Shown here: positions 29,856 to 38,023 of the stretch, in pieces
Position numbering within the stretch: position 1 is the first letter of the stretch
Layout of the letters: each line of letters opens with the position of its first letter
DNA from: a virus
Virus record (IMG/VR): IMGVR_UViG_3300030060_005952
Span: 1 to 64,000 of that record
Reading direction: 5' to 3' (one strand)
DNA length: 64,000 nt
Translations under genes and position numbers: made by a program
The notes under the pieces: generated by a model
The model's input: the letters and a program-made list of their open reading frames with translations, nothing else
Told to the model about the DNA's origin: nothing
Database searches by the model: none

Positions 29856-31280
29856 TTGCATTTCTTCATTAGTGTGCTGTCACAAGAGCGTCTCTATGGT
29901 GTTGATGAGTCCATTGGACTCCTTAAGGCTGGCAATGACCTCGTTGTTGCAGGATACGCTAGTGTGGAGCTAGTAGACAAACAAGGCGATTTAATTACAA
30001 AGGAGGCATTGAAGGACGGATTTCGGAAGTTTATGAGCGACCCGAAATATAGAAACGTCCAACTAGCGCACTCAAATATACAGGTAGGAGAAGTAGTACC
30101 ATCATATACAGATACAGAAGGGAGGTTATGGAAAAGCGAAGTTGACGATGTCGGCATGTTTGTAGTAATACAGCTCAGAGACGACATCGAAAAAGCACGA
30201 GAAGTTGCCGCCGAAATCAGGAAAGGCAAACTAAGGGGATTCAGCATCGGAGGACAAGCATTCAAGCGAGTCAGAAAGAGCGACCCAAGACACGGCGACT
30301 ATCAAGAAATCAGCAAGCTTGAGCTTCATGAAATCACAATTTGTGAAAAAGGGATAAATCCAGAAGCGACATTTAGAATTCTAAAGCAGGAGACTGACTC
30401 AGAAAACATAGAAAAAAATAAGGTGAAAAAAATGACAGATGAAAATGACATGCAGACACAGTTGGGTGACGTTCTTACTCGACTAGAAAGTAGGCTCGAC
30501 AGTATGGAGAAAGGAATGCCTCCACAACTGAAAGAAGCCATGAAAGACAAGAAGGATGACAAGGACGACAAAGACAAGGCCATGGCAGACAAGAAGAAAG
30601 ATGAGGACAAAGATGAGAAAATGTACGCAGATGAAGCTAAGAAATCTGATGACTACTCTGATGTTATCTCATCTGAGTACCTTGACTGGATGGAGAACAC
30701 TCTAAAGAGTGCCGGAGTCGATGTCGCAGGGGCTAGGGGTCACTTTGACGACCTAGCAAAAGCTAACCTTGGCTCTACTCCTGAAGAGTTTGACCTAGAT
30801 TACGGTCAGACCCCTAACAGAGAGTCCGAAGGTGGCAAGCCTTCAACAAACGCCATAGCAAGACTAGGTGGAAAAGGAGAGAAGAAAGAGGTCAAGAAAT
30901 CTGACTTCCTAACTCCAGACCTAGTATCAGAGGCAGATGTAGAAGCCGCATACGAAGTTTACAAGGCTGCTGCAATGGAGCAGGAGTTCAGGGGTTCACT
31001 AGAATCCCGATTTGCAGACAGATTTGCTAATGAGAGAGCAGAAGAAGTCGCAAAGGCAGAAGCCGCAGCATATGATGCACGCGGTCCTCTTGACGAGGTA
31101 ATGAAGGCTCTTGGTGCTCTTAATGAGAGAATCGACAACATAGGAACAGTTGAAGCTGGCACTCCAATCGCTAAGAGCGAGGCAGAGCCAGCAGTAGAAA
31201 TACCCTCCACAGTAGACATGCACAGAATGTCATGGGATGAGGTTCACGCCCTAGCAGATAAGGCATTTAGAGGAGAGTGA
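29856..31280 (+). CDS. Prohead maturation protease (XkdF-like) fused to scaffold
   Basis: 474 residues. Residues about 30-170 match the XkdF-like (S78-type) phage serine protease: VAGYASVELVDKQGDLI, LAHSN (H72), LRGFSIGGQA (S130) and KLELHEITICEKGINPEA (E156/E159 region). From about 193 the chain turns into a charged, Lys/Asp/Glu-rich scaffold with coiled coils and ends in RMSWDEVHALADKAF. Thus protease and scaffold are one polypeptide, as in HK97-relatives with fused delta domains. The start is uncertain: TTG 29856 or the in-frame GTG 29874. The peptide GLLKAG (22-26) resembles the proposed cleavage site and would release the mature protease. The stop is just before the capsid gene. Cleaves capsid, scaffold and perhaps tagged cargo. 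Confidence 0.92.
   Translation: MHFFISVLSQERLYGVDESIGLLKAGNDLVVAGYASVELVDKQGDLITKEALKDGFRKFMSDPKYRNVQLAHSNIQVGEVVPSYTDTEGRLWKSEVDDVGMFVVIQLRDDIEKAREVAAEIRKGKLRGFSIGGQAFKRVRKSDPRHGDYQEISKLELHEITICEKGINPEATFRILKQETDSENIEKNKVKKMTDENDMQTQLGDVLTRLESRLDSMEKGMPPQLKEAMKDKKDDKDDKDKAMADKKKDEDKDEKMYADEAKKSDDYSDVISSEYLDWMENTLKSAGVDVAGARGHFDDLAKANLGSTPEEFDLDYGQTPNRESEGGKPSTNAIARLGGKGEKKEVKKSDFLTPDLVSEADVEAAYEVYKAAAMEQEFRGSLESRFADRFANERAEEVAKAEAAAYDARGPLDEVMKALGALNERIDNIGTVEAGTPIAKSEAEPAVEIPSTVDMHRMSWDEVHALADKAFRGE
30421..30426 (+). promoter_or_regulatory. Internal ribosome site for a separate scaffold protein
   Basis: AGGTGA sits 5 nt before the in-frame ATG at 30432, inside the protease-scaffold gene at the junction of its two domains. 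It is the same site and spacing used by clearly real genes here, for example the tail chaperone start at 40670. An internal start at exactly the domain boundary is unlikely by chance. Confidence 0.7.
30432..31280 (+). CDS. Scaffold protein nested in the protease gene
   Basis: 282 residues, in frame with and identical to the C-terminal part of the protease-scaffold protein, beginning MTDENDMQTQLGDV. It has an acidic/basic coiled coil (residues 10-75), a middle with TLKSAGVDV and a helix-rich end that finishes with MSWDEVHALA. Lambda Nu3, encoded inside gene C, is the classic precedent: the same gene gives a protease and, from an internal start, an excess of scaffold. Scaffold directs capsid protein assembly and is later degraded. 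The nested start is supported by its Shine-Dalgarno and position; protein data would be needed for proof. Confidence 0.65.
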   Translation: MTDENDMQTQLGDVLTRLESRLDSMEKGMPPQLKEAMKDKKDDKDDKDKAMADKKKDEDKDEKMYADEAKKSDDYSDVISSEYLDWMENTLKSAGVDVAGARGHFDDLAKANLGSTPEEFDLDYGQTPNRESEGGKPSTNAIARLGGKGEKKEVKKSDFLTPDLVSEADVEAAYEVYKAAAMEQEFRGSLESRFADRFANERAEEVAKAEAAAYDARGPLDEVMKALGALNERIDNIGTVEAGTPIAKSEAEPAVEIPSTVDMHRMSWDEVHALADKAFRGE

Positions 31281-31285
31281 GATAT

Positions 31286-32416
31286 ATGGCAAGAAATTAC
31301 GTACGAACAATAACAGACATGGAGCGCTATTACTATGGCGCCGGAAACGCAATGGGTTACTCCTACTCCGGTAGTGAGCTACTCAAGGCTGACAGCCCTA
31401 TGCTGTCCACGACTGCTGGTACATACCAAGCAATCTACGGGCGCAAGGTCTGGTCGCAACTCAACCAAGAGTTCAACGCATTCAGCATCCTACCCAAGAA
31501 GCCTTGGGACAGGTCAGGATGGAGAGTTATCACAGGCAAGCCAAACGGCGGTGCCCTACACGGCGGAGTTGCAGAAAACGCAACACTGCCAGACACTGTG
31601 AAGCCTACCTTCCAGCACGTAGCTGCAAAACCAAAGACGGTCGCACACACATTCGACATGTCCGAGACAGCTATCTTCCTAGCAGACAGAGACGATGGAT
31701 TGGGAGATATCCGCTCAGTCTTAAAGGAAGAAATGGGCAAGCACCACGCTGAGATGGTCAATAAGATGCTACTAACAGACGTTACAACTGCAGCAGCTAA
31801 CAACTTTGAGTCGCTAGACAGGGTTACCACTGGAAACACATCAATGACATCTGGCACTCACTACGACGCTGGAGATGAAGACATCTACTCCATCGACAGA
31901 AGCGCCAACACATGGGCCTTCGCAGAAGATGAGGCTAACAGCTCCAGCACAAACAGGACACTGTCCCTAGACCACTTGGACACTTTGTTCCAACAAATCT
32001 GGGAGCGCGGTGGAAACCCCAAGGTCATCCTAACAGGATACGACACTCTGATGAGACTACAGCAACTGCTACAGTCCCAGCAGAGGTTCATGGAAGAGAA
32101 GAGAGTTACCCCAACCTACAACGGTGTGAAGGGTGTCCCCGGTGTAGAGGCAGGGTTCATCGTGGCAACCTACAACGGAGTACCAATCATTCCAACCAAG
32201 GACATGCCAAAGGACAGCTTGAGCAGGATGTACTTCCTAGACACAGACTATGTGCACTTTAGCACAGCTATTCCTACGCAATACTTTGAGAGCGGAATTG
32301 AGACTGGTGACCCATTCGCCATCAACAGGCTAGGACAGGAAGGACTGTACCGAACCATGGGCGAGATATGGACCACTTTCTTTGGAGCACACGGGAGCAT
32401 TCGTGACCTAAAGTGA
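31286..32416 (+). CDS. Major capsid protein, HK97 fold
   Basis: 376 residues from ATG 31286 (GTG 31277 also in frame). The 34-residue N-terminal segment ends in GSELLKADSP; a cut after K34 would leave a mature capsid protein and follows the LLK pattern of other proteins here. After it come HK97-type features: an N-arm (TAGTYQAIYGRKVWSQLNQEFNAFSILPKKPW), E-loop region, the long spine-like helix (DIRSVLKEEMGKHHAEMVNKML) and P-domain/A-domain with PKVILTGYDTLMRLQQLLQSQQRF. Position right after the protease-scaffold is canonical. Codon choice shifts to C-ending forms (AAC, ACC, TTC), a sign of strong expression. I infer the most abundant virion protein. Confidence 0.93.
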   Translation: MARNYVRTITDMERYYYGAGNAMGYSYSGSELLKADSPMLSTTAGTYQAIYGRKVWSQLNQEFNAFSILPKKPWDRSGWRVITGKPNGGALHGGVAENATLPDTVKPTFQHVAAKPKTVAHTFDMSETAIFLADRDDGLGDIRSVLKEEMGKHHAEMVNKMLLTDVTTAAANNFESLDRVTTGNTSMTSGTHYDAGDEDIYSIDRSANTWAFAEDEANSSSTNRTLSLDHLDTLFQQIWERGGNPKVILTGYDTLMRLQQLLQSQQRFMEEKRVTPTYNGVKGVPGVEAGFIVATYNGVPIIPTKDMPKDSLSRMYFLDTDYVHFSTAIPTQYFESGIETGDPFAINRLGQEGLYRTMGEIWTTFFGAHGSIRDLK

Positions 32417-32451
32417 GGTTGCAGAGGAGATAATAAAGAGGTGAAAAAGAT

Positions 32452-32880
32452 ATGGCAGCAACAACACACAGAGGAATAACATACACAGGCACTGGCACTT
32501 ACACCCAAACCGTTAATCTGGACTTGGGACTATGGGCTGGTAGCGACATAGACGAGACACTATGGCTCGACGGACAGGCAACCGCTGGTTACCCCGGTAA
32601 CCTAGATGGGTTCCAAGCAACCAACACACAGGTAGTAGACAGGAGGAGCCCAAGGCTCGTCTCCTTGACACTTAGCTCTGCTCTAGCAGAGGGTAACACA
32701 CTTACCCTAAGCGGAGAGTGCAGCAAGATTCTAACAGCAGTAGGACAGCACGCAGACGCAACTGCTAACTTTGCAGTGACAAAAACCAGCGACCTTGTAC
32801 TGACCTTCGACATAGAAGCGACAACTGATGGTACTACCAACGACACGACTGGAGCAGAGCTACTGCTCATAGTGGTCTGA
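32452..32880 (+). CDS. Capsid decoration protein candidate
   Basis: 142 residues: GAGGTGA upstream; the chain is beta-rich with Gly/Thr/Ser patches (YTGTGTYTQTVNLDLGLWAGSDID, LTLSGECSKIL, LVLTFDIEATTDGT). It follows the capsid gene directly, has the same C-ending codon bias, and has the size of head decoration or capsid-stabilising proteins. No firm family match. Could also be a short tail-related fibre, but the position favours the head. Confidence 0.72.
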   Translation: MAATTHRGITYTGTGTYTQTVNLDLGLWAGSDIDETLWLDGQATAGYPGNLDGFQATNTQVVDRRSPRLVSLTLSSALAEGNTLTLSGECSKILTAVGQHADATANFAVTKTSDLVLTFDIEATTDGTTNDTTGAELLLIVV

Positions 32881-32890
32881 GGTGGTCTAC

Positions 32891-33319
32891 TTGCCCAGTC
32901 TTAGGTATAATGGCAAATCCTTCTACGCAAGGAGCCCCGATGCATACATGCCCGACTTCACCAGAGGTGAGGTTAGGGAAGTTTCGCAGGGATGGGTCGA
33001 TACTTACCGAAGATTTCTGGTTGAGCCATCTTGGACTCTGCTTGGGGATGAGCCTCCTCACCACGATGAGGGTGGGGACGGCATCCCCGACAGTAGTTGG
33101 AGAAGGCCCGAAATAATGTCTTGGTTGGCTGAGAGGGGAGTAGTCCCCACAGCCACATACACCACAAAGAGTGGTGCTTTGAAATTGGTTGAGGACTATC
33201 TAAATCCTGAGCCAGCGGTAGCGGCACCAGTCGAAGAACCAGTGGTAGAGGCTCCTCCAGTAGAGGAAGTCTTAGAAGAGGCAGCACCAGTTGAAGAGCA
33301 AGAATTGACAGAGGAGTGA
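32891..33319 (+). CDS. Head protein with acidic Val/Pro/Glu-rich tail
   Basis: 142 residues from TTG 32891, placed by GAGGTG 5-6 nt upstream (GTG 32882 is the other candidate and lies inside that site). N-terminal part is folded (SLRYNGKSFYARSPDAYMPDFTRGEVREVS); the middle RRPEIMSWLAERGVVPTATYTTKSGAL resembles a short SAP/LEM-type helix-turn-helix (E-I-x-x-W-L-x-x-R-G-V ... K-S-x-A-L). The last 40 residues repeat V-E-E-A/P. Lies between two decoration-like genes and may be a capsid accessory or connector adapter. Confidence 0.65.
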   Translation: MPSLRYNGKSFYARSPDAYMPDFTRGEVREVSQGWVDTYRRFLVEPSWTLLGDEPPHHDEGGDGIPDSSWRRPEIMSWLAERGVVPTATYTTKSGALKLVEDYLNPEPAVAAPVEEPVVEAPPVEEVLEEAAPVEEQELTEE

Positions 33320-33325
33320 TGAAAA

Positions 33326-33607
33326 ATGGCATTTGAGAGTACAATAGACACAAGACCACACGTAATGGGTAACCTAATGATGGTTACTGGGACCTTCACA
33401 AACGGCGGTAGCGATGCAGGTGGAAGCATAGACCTTTCTGGTCTACTAGCTGACATAGTAGCTTGTAACGCAGTTGCAGGAAGTAGCACCGCTGGTACAG
33501 GGGCTGGAGTCGATGGAGTGTTCGCACTCATTAACGGCACCAGTCTAGTCATTCAGAATGTGAATGGACAAGACGGTACATGGTTTGCTATGGGACACCG
33601 CAGTTAA
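33326..33607 (+). CDS. Small beta-rich virion protein
   Basis: 93 residues: VMGNLMMVTGTFTNGG ... GSIDLSGLLADIVACNAV ... FALINGTSLVIQNVNGQDGTWFAMGHRS. The G-x-L-x-M-V-T-G-T-F-T-N-G... G-x-I-D-L-S-x-L-L pattern is one I know from small virion proteins of marine viruses that follow the capsid gene. Probably a decoration or spike-like protein on the head. GAGGAGTGATG precedes the ATG. Confidence 0.7.
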   Translation: MAFESTIDTRPHVMGNLMMVTGTFTNGGSDAGGSIDLSGLLADIVACNAVAGSSTAGTGAGVDGVFALINGTSLVIQNVNGQDGTWFAMGHRS

Positions 33608-33620
33608 GGCGGTGACCTAA

Positions 33621-33815
33621 ATGGCTAATCTAACACCGAAGTACAAAGTCGTGGGACCCTTCTCACCGAAGGAGTTCAGTGACACGTCTACGCTGACAAC
33701 GACCATTGCTACGGCAGTGGGCACGTTGAGTGATGCGTCGAGCACGACTAGTCTAGTTGCCTCGGACCCTTTCATGGTCTTGGGTAATGTTTACATTCTG
33801 GTAACATACGTTTGA
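33621..33815 (+). CDS. Small Thr/Ser-rich virion-type protein
   Basis: 64 residues, Thr/Ser/Val-rich and beta-like (STLTTTIATAVGTLSDASSTTSLVAS), with GGTGA upstream. Likely a partner of the adjacent decoration-like genes. Too short for a family assignment. Confidence 0.6.
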   Translation: MANLTPKYKVVGPFSPKEFSDTSTLTTTIATAVGTLSDASSTTSLVASDPFMVLGNVYILVTYV

Positions 33816-33830
33816 TGGTGAGGGGTATGA

Positions 33831-34115
33831 ATGGGTTTCGATTTGCAGACTCTCGATATTGACGACATCGAAAGGGCTCAAAAGCAGAACATTCGTTCAG
33901 ATACTCATTATCAGGCTAATGTAGTGGTTGATGAAAAGAATCCCCTGAAAGGGGCGATTAGCAAGCAAAGAGCAAATGCCAAGAAAGCCGCCGATGTACT
34001 CAATATAGGCTCAGGCACTCGATGTACTCACTGTGGTCTTCTTCACTTTATGTGGAGGGAAACCTGTGGCTCCTGTAGAAAACCCATGAACTATAACATG
34101 GGGGTCAAAGAATGA
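33831..34115 (+). CDS. Zinc-ribbon protein
   Basis: 94 residues. C-terminal CTHCGLLHFMWRETCGSCRKPM is a CxxC...CxxC zinc ribbon with a Trp in the turn. The N-terminal 60 residues are acidic/helical. The next gene begins by ATGA overlap with its stop. Zinc ribbons in head genes are a feature of this genome (portal, 23783, 8156-9190). Role unknown: an adaptor or head-completion protein is plausible. Confidence 0.72.
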   Translation: MGFDLQTLDIDDIERAQKQNIRSDTHYQANVVVDEKNPLKGAISKQRANAKKAADVLNIGSGTRCTHCGLLHFMWRETCGSCRKPMNYNMGVKE

Positions 34116-35626
34116 CATTTCAGTATTCTTGGGACTTTCTCAAAGCCAAGAAAAAGAAGAAGAAATCAAAAACTGGTACGAAATACGTTAGACTGCAAGG
34201 CGGTGGTCGTGGTGGAGCAAAACTTCAATCATTAAGCAAGTATATCACTGATGTGGCTAAGAACAAATATCTACGGGAAGAAGCTCCAAATTTGGGTCCT
34301 GAAATTTTCAAAAAGCCCACAGAAGTACCACCACTCAAGGATGGACTTGATAGGTCCAAACCCAAAAATCAAATAATGATTGATAGACATTCACAAGCTA
34401 CCAATGAATACGAAAGAAAAATGAAAAACTATCGACATTTCTGGGACAAAGTAAATGAAATTAAAAGTGAATTAAACAGTTATTATTATAAAAATGGTCA
34501 TGATGCATTCATGAGGAAATATAAGGATTATGCAAAGCCAGCTTCTGAAGTAGGAAAACTAACTGGTGCAGAGTCAAGAGCTGCTAAAACTGGTAGAATG
34601 GATGCTTTGGATAATCAATTGACTTCAGAGCAAATGGAAGCTGAGAAACCAGTAGACCCTATTGAATATTTGAAAAACAGATTGGCTTCTAAGACGCCTG
34701 AGAGTGAAAGTGATGTCAATTCTTTGATGACGGGTTTGTTGAGTCAAATGGGCCCCGATGCTTTATCCGACTCTGAGCAAAAAGAATTAAGAAATGTTTT
34801 AACACAAAAGTATAACATACAACCAGAATCTATGGCTGATAAACTAAAGCGTGAGTTGAACGTGCAGCGTAGACAACCAGAATCCAGAACTTCCAAAGAG
34901 GAAATGATGGCCGATTTGGATAAATTGCCTGAAGACATAGACTTTCAAACAGGCTCAAAAGCCCTCCTAGAAGGTTTTCAACCACAAGGAATGCAGGACA
35001 TTAACAAAAAGGCTCACTCTTTACTAAGTCTTATGAATCCCGAAGAAAGAACTGACGATTCTTGGGGTAAGATAAGAAATGCTCTTGCACAAAAATATGG
35101 CTTCGATGTCCCCGAAGCATCTCCAGCGGCTAATATAGCAGCTGCTAATCTAGCGAGAAATCCAATTCTACCAAAACCATCAGAGGAAAAGCCACCAGTG
35201 ATGCCACCACAAGGTCAAATGACACTAGACCAATTTGGGAAACCACCCACGAGAAAACCACCAGTGAGGGTTTCCAGACCTGTTCAAGAGAAAGTAAAGG
35301 AGCCCGCACAATTAGCACAAGAACAATCTGACAGACGTTTCGATGAGAGACAGGCAAAGACAGAACAATTCTTTGCACCTGAACCAACACCTGCACCGAG
35401 CGATGAACTTACTGATGAGCAAAGGGCAAAAATAGCACAAGCTTACCCTGATGTGAAACCATTACAACCAGACATGCCTGACATATTTGATGCAGGTGGT
35501 AACCTTTCCCAGACAATGCCTGAGCCCAGTCCTTCATCTCAAGGAGCTGGTTCATCTGAAGTAATAGGTAATTTATTCGACCAGATGATGGATAACTTTA
35601 GACGAGAACAAGGAGCTGGTCAATAA
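34112..35626 (+). CDS. Tagged 504-residue protein with PIP-like TLDQFG motif
   Basis: 504 residues. Begins MTFQYSWDFLKA followed by six Lys, a variant of the cluster tag (A to S). A long helical domain spans about 60-350. At residues 369-376 lies QMTLDQFG within PPQGQMTLDQFGKPP, identical to the peptide in the 1747-residue protein. The last 110 residues are Pro/Gln/Asp-rich and disordered. As a tagged protein with a candidate PCNA-binding motif, it would be expected to be internal and delivered, perhaps to bind the host sliding clamp. Stop overlaps the next ATG (TAATG). Far from the main cluster, next to decoration proteins. Confidence 0.78.
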   Translation: MTFQYSWDFLKAKKKKKKSKTGTKYVRLQGGGRGGAKLQSLSKYITDVAKNKYLREEAPNLGPEIFKKPTEVPPLKDGLDRSKPKNQIMIDRHSQATNEYERKMKNYRHFWDKVNEIKSELNSYYYKNGHDAFMRKYKDYAKPASEVGKLTGAESRAAKTGRMDALDNQLTSEQMEAEKPVDPIEYLKNRLASKTPESESDVNSLMTGLLSQMGPDALSDSEQKELRNVLTQKYNIQPESMADKLKRELNVQRRQPESRTSKEEMMADLDKLPEDIDFQTGSKALLEGFQPQGMQDINKKAHSLLSLMNPEERTDDSWGKIRNALAQKYGFDVPEASPAANIAAANLARNPILPKPSEEKPPVMPPQGQMTLDQFGKPPTRKPPVRVSRPVQEKVKEPAQLAQEQSDRRFDERQAKTEQFFAPEPTPAPSDELTDEQRAKIAQAYPDVKPLQPDMPDIFDAGGNLSQTMPEPSPSSQGAGSSEVIGNLFDQMMDNFRREQGAGQ

Positions 35627-37191
35627 TGCCACAGGTTTTCAGTCCGGGCGAGGCAGAAACAAGACCCCTCGACCCAGATGCGATAGTTTACACCACAGCT
35701 CAAAAAGTAGCCGATTTGCTTGAGATAGGGCCACAAGAGGCAGTAGCGGTATCTAATGACTCAGACTCAGATGGCGTCTATGTCACGGGTGCTGACTTCC
35801 GTAACATAGGATTCTCAGTAGATGATACAATACTCATATACAGTGACGCTGACCCTCTTGGTATAGAGAGGACAATTTCCTCAATTACTACCTCAGTCAA
35901 TGGTGTCAATCTTAATTTCTCAACCACTATAACAGCCGCTGATTATCAATCCGCTGACAATACATATGTGCAAAATCTAGCTTCTTTCACAAATGGCAGG
36001 ACTAGAGGAGTGAAGAGGTCCAAAGTAGAGGAGCTAATCAAGAGGTCCCAAGACAGAATAGATAACATGACACACAACTCTTGGAGGCCAAATCTCGTTA
36101 CTGCTGAGTACATTAATTTCGATACCTACAAACCATACAGGCGTAGGTATTACACGGATTACGTGGGTACTACGCCTCTACTTTTTAGAAACGTACAACA
36201 GATGCTCAGAATAGAGCTTTGGCAAGGCGATGACTACAGAGAGATAGGGGCTTCTGAAGCTAGAATAAAGATACCAAAAGCAGTTAGAGACATATCTGGC
36301 TCAATAGTATTGTCTCCCGGTAACGGCTCTGCAGCGGTGCTTACAGCGGGCACTTCCACTAGTCAATGGAGAGCCGATTTCGACTTCATAACCACAGCAC
36401 AGAACCTAGCTGATTTGATTAACAAGGAAGACAGAGTCAGCAAAGCAGCAGTGGATTTCAGTCCAGCATTCACCTTAGAGGGAAGCACATCCAACGTAGC
36501 TGTGAATAACGAGTTCCTAGCCACAGCCAATTCCGATTATGGTAGTGGTCAAGTAAAAATCACCAGTATGAGGTCAACACAAGCTGGTGAATCATGTAGT
36601 TTAGTCTCAACGGATAGCAATGTTACAATAGAGCAGACAGCAATAAAAACAGCAACTTTCAGTGGTCTTCTTAGCACCACTATAACTGTGGATAGCACCA
36701 ATGGTTTCGTTGATGCAGGTGTGGTTGTTGATTCTAGTGGTGATGTTTTCCGTTACACTGGAAAGACGGACACTACTTTCACTGGGTGCGTGATAGTGGT
36801 CGGGTCGGCTCTATCAGACATAGCGGGCACTCTAACACAGCACATCATGCAAGTGGACTTGCAGGGTGGAAGCGCCAGTGGAGACAGGGGTAGACTCAGA
36901 GACTACTGGTTGGACCACGAGATGGGAATCGTCTACTTCAATAATTCATATCCTTTCTTTGAGTGGAACGCTGTCAAGGTTTCCTACGTTTATGGTGAGA
37001 GATATCTTGAGAAGGCTATCGAAGACATTTGTACAAAGATGGTTGCCATCGATATACTGATGAGTGACGATAGAAGTGTGTTGATACCAGAAGGCACTCA
37101 GAACGTCGATTTGACATCAAAAATACAGCTCTATAGGCAGGATATCGATAGAATGCTCCCTCGATATGTCGAGGTGGTAGCCTTTGAGTGA
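35626..37191 (+). CDS. Head-tail connector or neck protein
   Basis: 521 residues. N-terminus YTTAQKVADLLEIGPQE resembles the first helices of connector proteins that contact the portal. Region ISxSxxxD ... FTNGRTRGVKRSKVEELIKRSQDRIDNMTHNSW is helical; the rest is beta-rich with an internal low-complexity insert (INSLVVAT, SCSLVSTDSNVTIEQTAIK), ending YGERYLEKAIEDICTKMVAIDILMSDDR, a helix like that of gp15/SPP1-type adaptors. Location between head and tail genes supports this. It could alternatively be a neck collar protein. Ends with a stop overlapping the next gene's start. Confidence 0.7.
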   Translation: MPQVFSPGEAETRPLDPDAIVYTTAQKVADLLEIGPQEAVAVSNDSDSDGVYVTGADFRNIGFSVDDTILIYSDADPLGIERTISSITTSVNGVNLNFSTTITAADYQSADNTYVQNLASFTNGRTRGVKRSKVEELIKRSQDRIDNMTHNSWRPNLVTAEYINFDTYKPYRRRYYTDYVGTTPLLFRNVQQMLRIELWQGDDYREIGASEARIKIPKAVRDISGSIVLSPGNGSAAVLTAGTSTSQWRADFDFITTAQNLADLINKEDRVSKAAVDFSPAFTLEGSTSNVAVNNEFLATANSDYGSGQVKITSMRSTQAGESCSLVSTDSNVTIEQTAIKTATFSGLLSTTITVDSTNGFVDAGVVVDSSGDVFRYTGKTDTTFTGCVIVVGSALSDIAGTLTQHIMQVDLQGGSASGDRGRLRDYWLDHEMGIVYFNNSYPFFEWNAVKVSYVYGERYLEKAIEDICTKMVAIDILMSDDRSVLIPEGTQNVDLTSKIQLYRQDIDRMLPRYVEVVAFE

Positions 37192-37561
37192 TAGGGACTT
37201 CGCAAGAGTAACTATAGATTCTCTTCATGAAGAGTTGGACAGTGCTTTCAAGAACAATGACATCCAAGAAGAAATCAGTCAGGTTGTACTTTACAACGAT
37301 GATGATGTCACTAAAGGGTATAGGGAGATGGTGTTAAGACAAGAGTTGGGAGTATATGCCTACAAAGAAACCGATGATGGTTTTTTCACATCGATGAATA
37401 ATCCTGTTTCGGAAGAAGAGATGAACAAAGTGCTTGACAATGTAGACAAGAGAATGAAGACAGAATCCCCAGTTCTCTTTGAGAATATGATGCACAATGT
37501 TGCTGGTAAGATACTACCAGATAAGGATAAGATAACTAGAAAATCTAGGAGGGAGATGTAA
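37184..37561 (+). CDS. Small head-tail junction protein, unknown
   Basis: 125 residues from TTG 37184 (GAGGTGG 6 nt upstream). Acidic and helical, with a patch KVLDNVDKRMKTESPVLFENMMHNVAG and a basic end (KDKITRKSRREM). Preceded by the connector-like protein and followed by a tail-completion-like one. Overlaps both neighbours. Probable head-closure or adaptor function, by position only. Confidence 0.65.
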   Translation: MSDRDFARVTIDSLHEELDSAFKNNDIQEEISQVVLYNDDDVTKGYREMVLRQELGVYAYKETDDGFFTSMNNPVSEEEMNKVLDNVDKRMKTESPVLFENMMHNVAGKILPDKDKITRKSRREM

Positions 37562-38010
37562 TGGTAGCTACCTTCAAAGAAGCAATCGACGTTGTAGTTG
37601 ATTTGCTCTCAGGTTCTTGGAATCGTGGCAACACTGACAATATCAAACCGATAGTCGTAGACATAGCTAGTACCGATGCGGAAAGAGGCAAGAGGTTGGA
37701 TTTGAACAAATCGGACTTCGTATTGGTTTTTGAAACTGCACACAACGAAGAACTGCCTGAGTTGCTTTTTGATTTCGTCACTACTAGGATAAACATAACA
37801 GTCGATGCTAGGACAACGCACAGTCGTGAGAGACTTAAGAAAATTGAGAACGAAATAAGAAGATTAGTTCATACAAAGAGAAAAGGCGACGGCACAAACT
37901 TCGACAGACTCGTTTACAAAACCCGCACGGATTTGTCTGATAGGAGTAAAAAACTGTTCAGAATGACCTTCCAGATAGAAGTGATTATCTTTGCGGAACT
38001 AATCCCATGA
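37561..38010 (+). CDS. Tail-terminator-like protein
   Basis: 149 residues. The pattern IDVVVDLLSG ... IVVDIASTDAERGKRLDLNKSDFVLVFETAHNEELPELLF ... INITVDARTTHSRERLKKIENEIRRLVHTKR ... FRMTFQIEVIIF, that is beta strand, helix with R-E-R-L, and a final beta hairpin, resembles tail-terminator (gpU/gp17-like) proteins that close the tail tube. Position directly before the tail tube protein is canonical. The match is by pattern only. Confidence 0.68.
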   Translation: MVATFKEAIDVVVDLLSGSWNRGNTDNIKPIVVDIASTDAERGKRLDLNKSDFVLVFETAHNEELPELLFDFVTTRINITVDARTTHSRERLKKIENEIRRLVHTKRKGDGTNFDRLVYKTRTDLSDRSKKLFRMTFQIEVIIFAELIP

Positions 38011-38023
38011 GGTGAGAGAGAGC

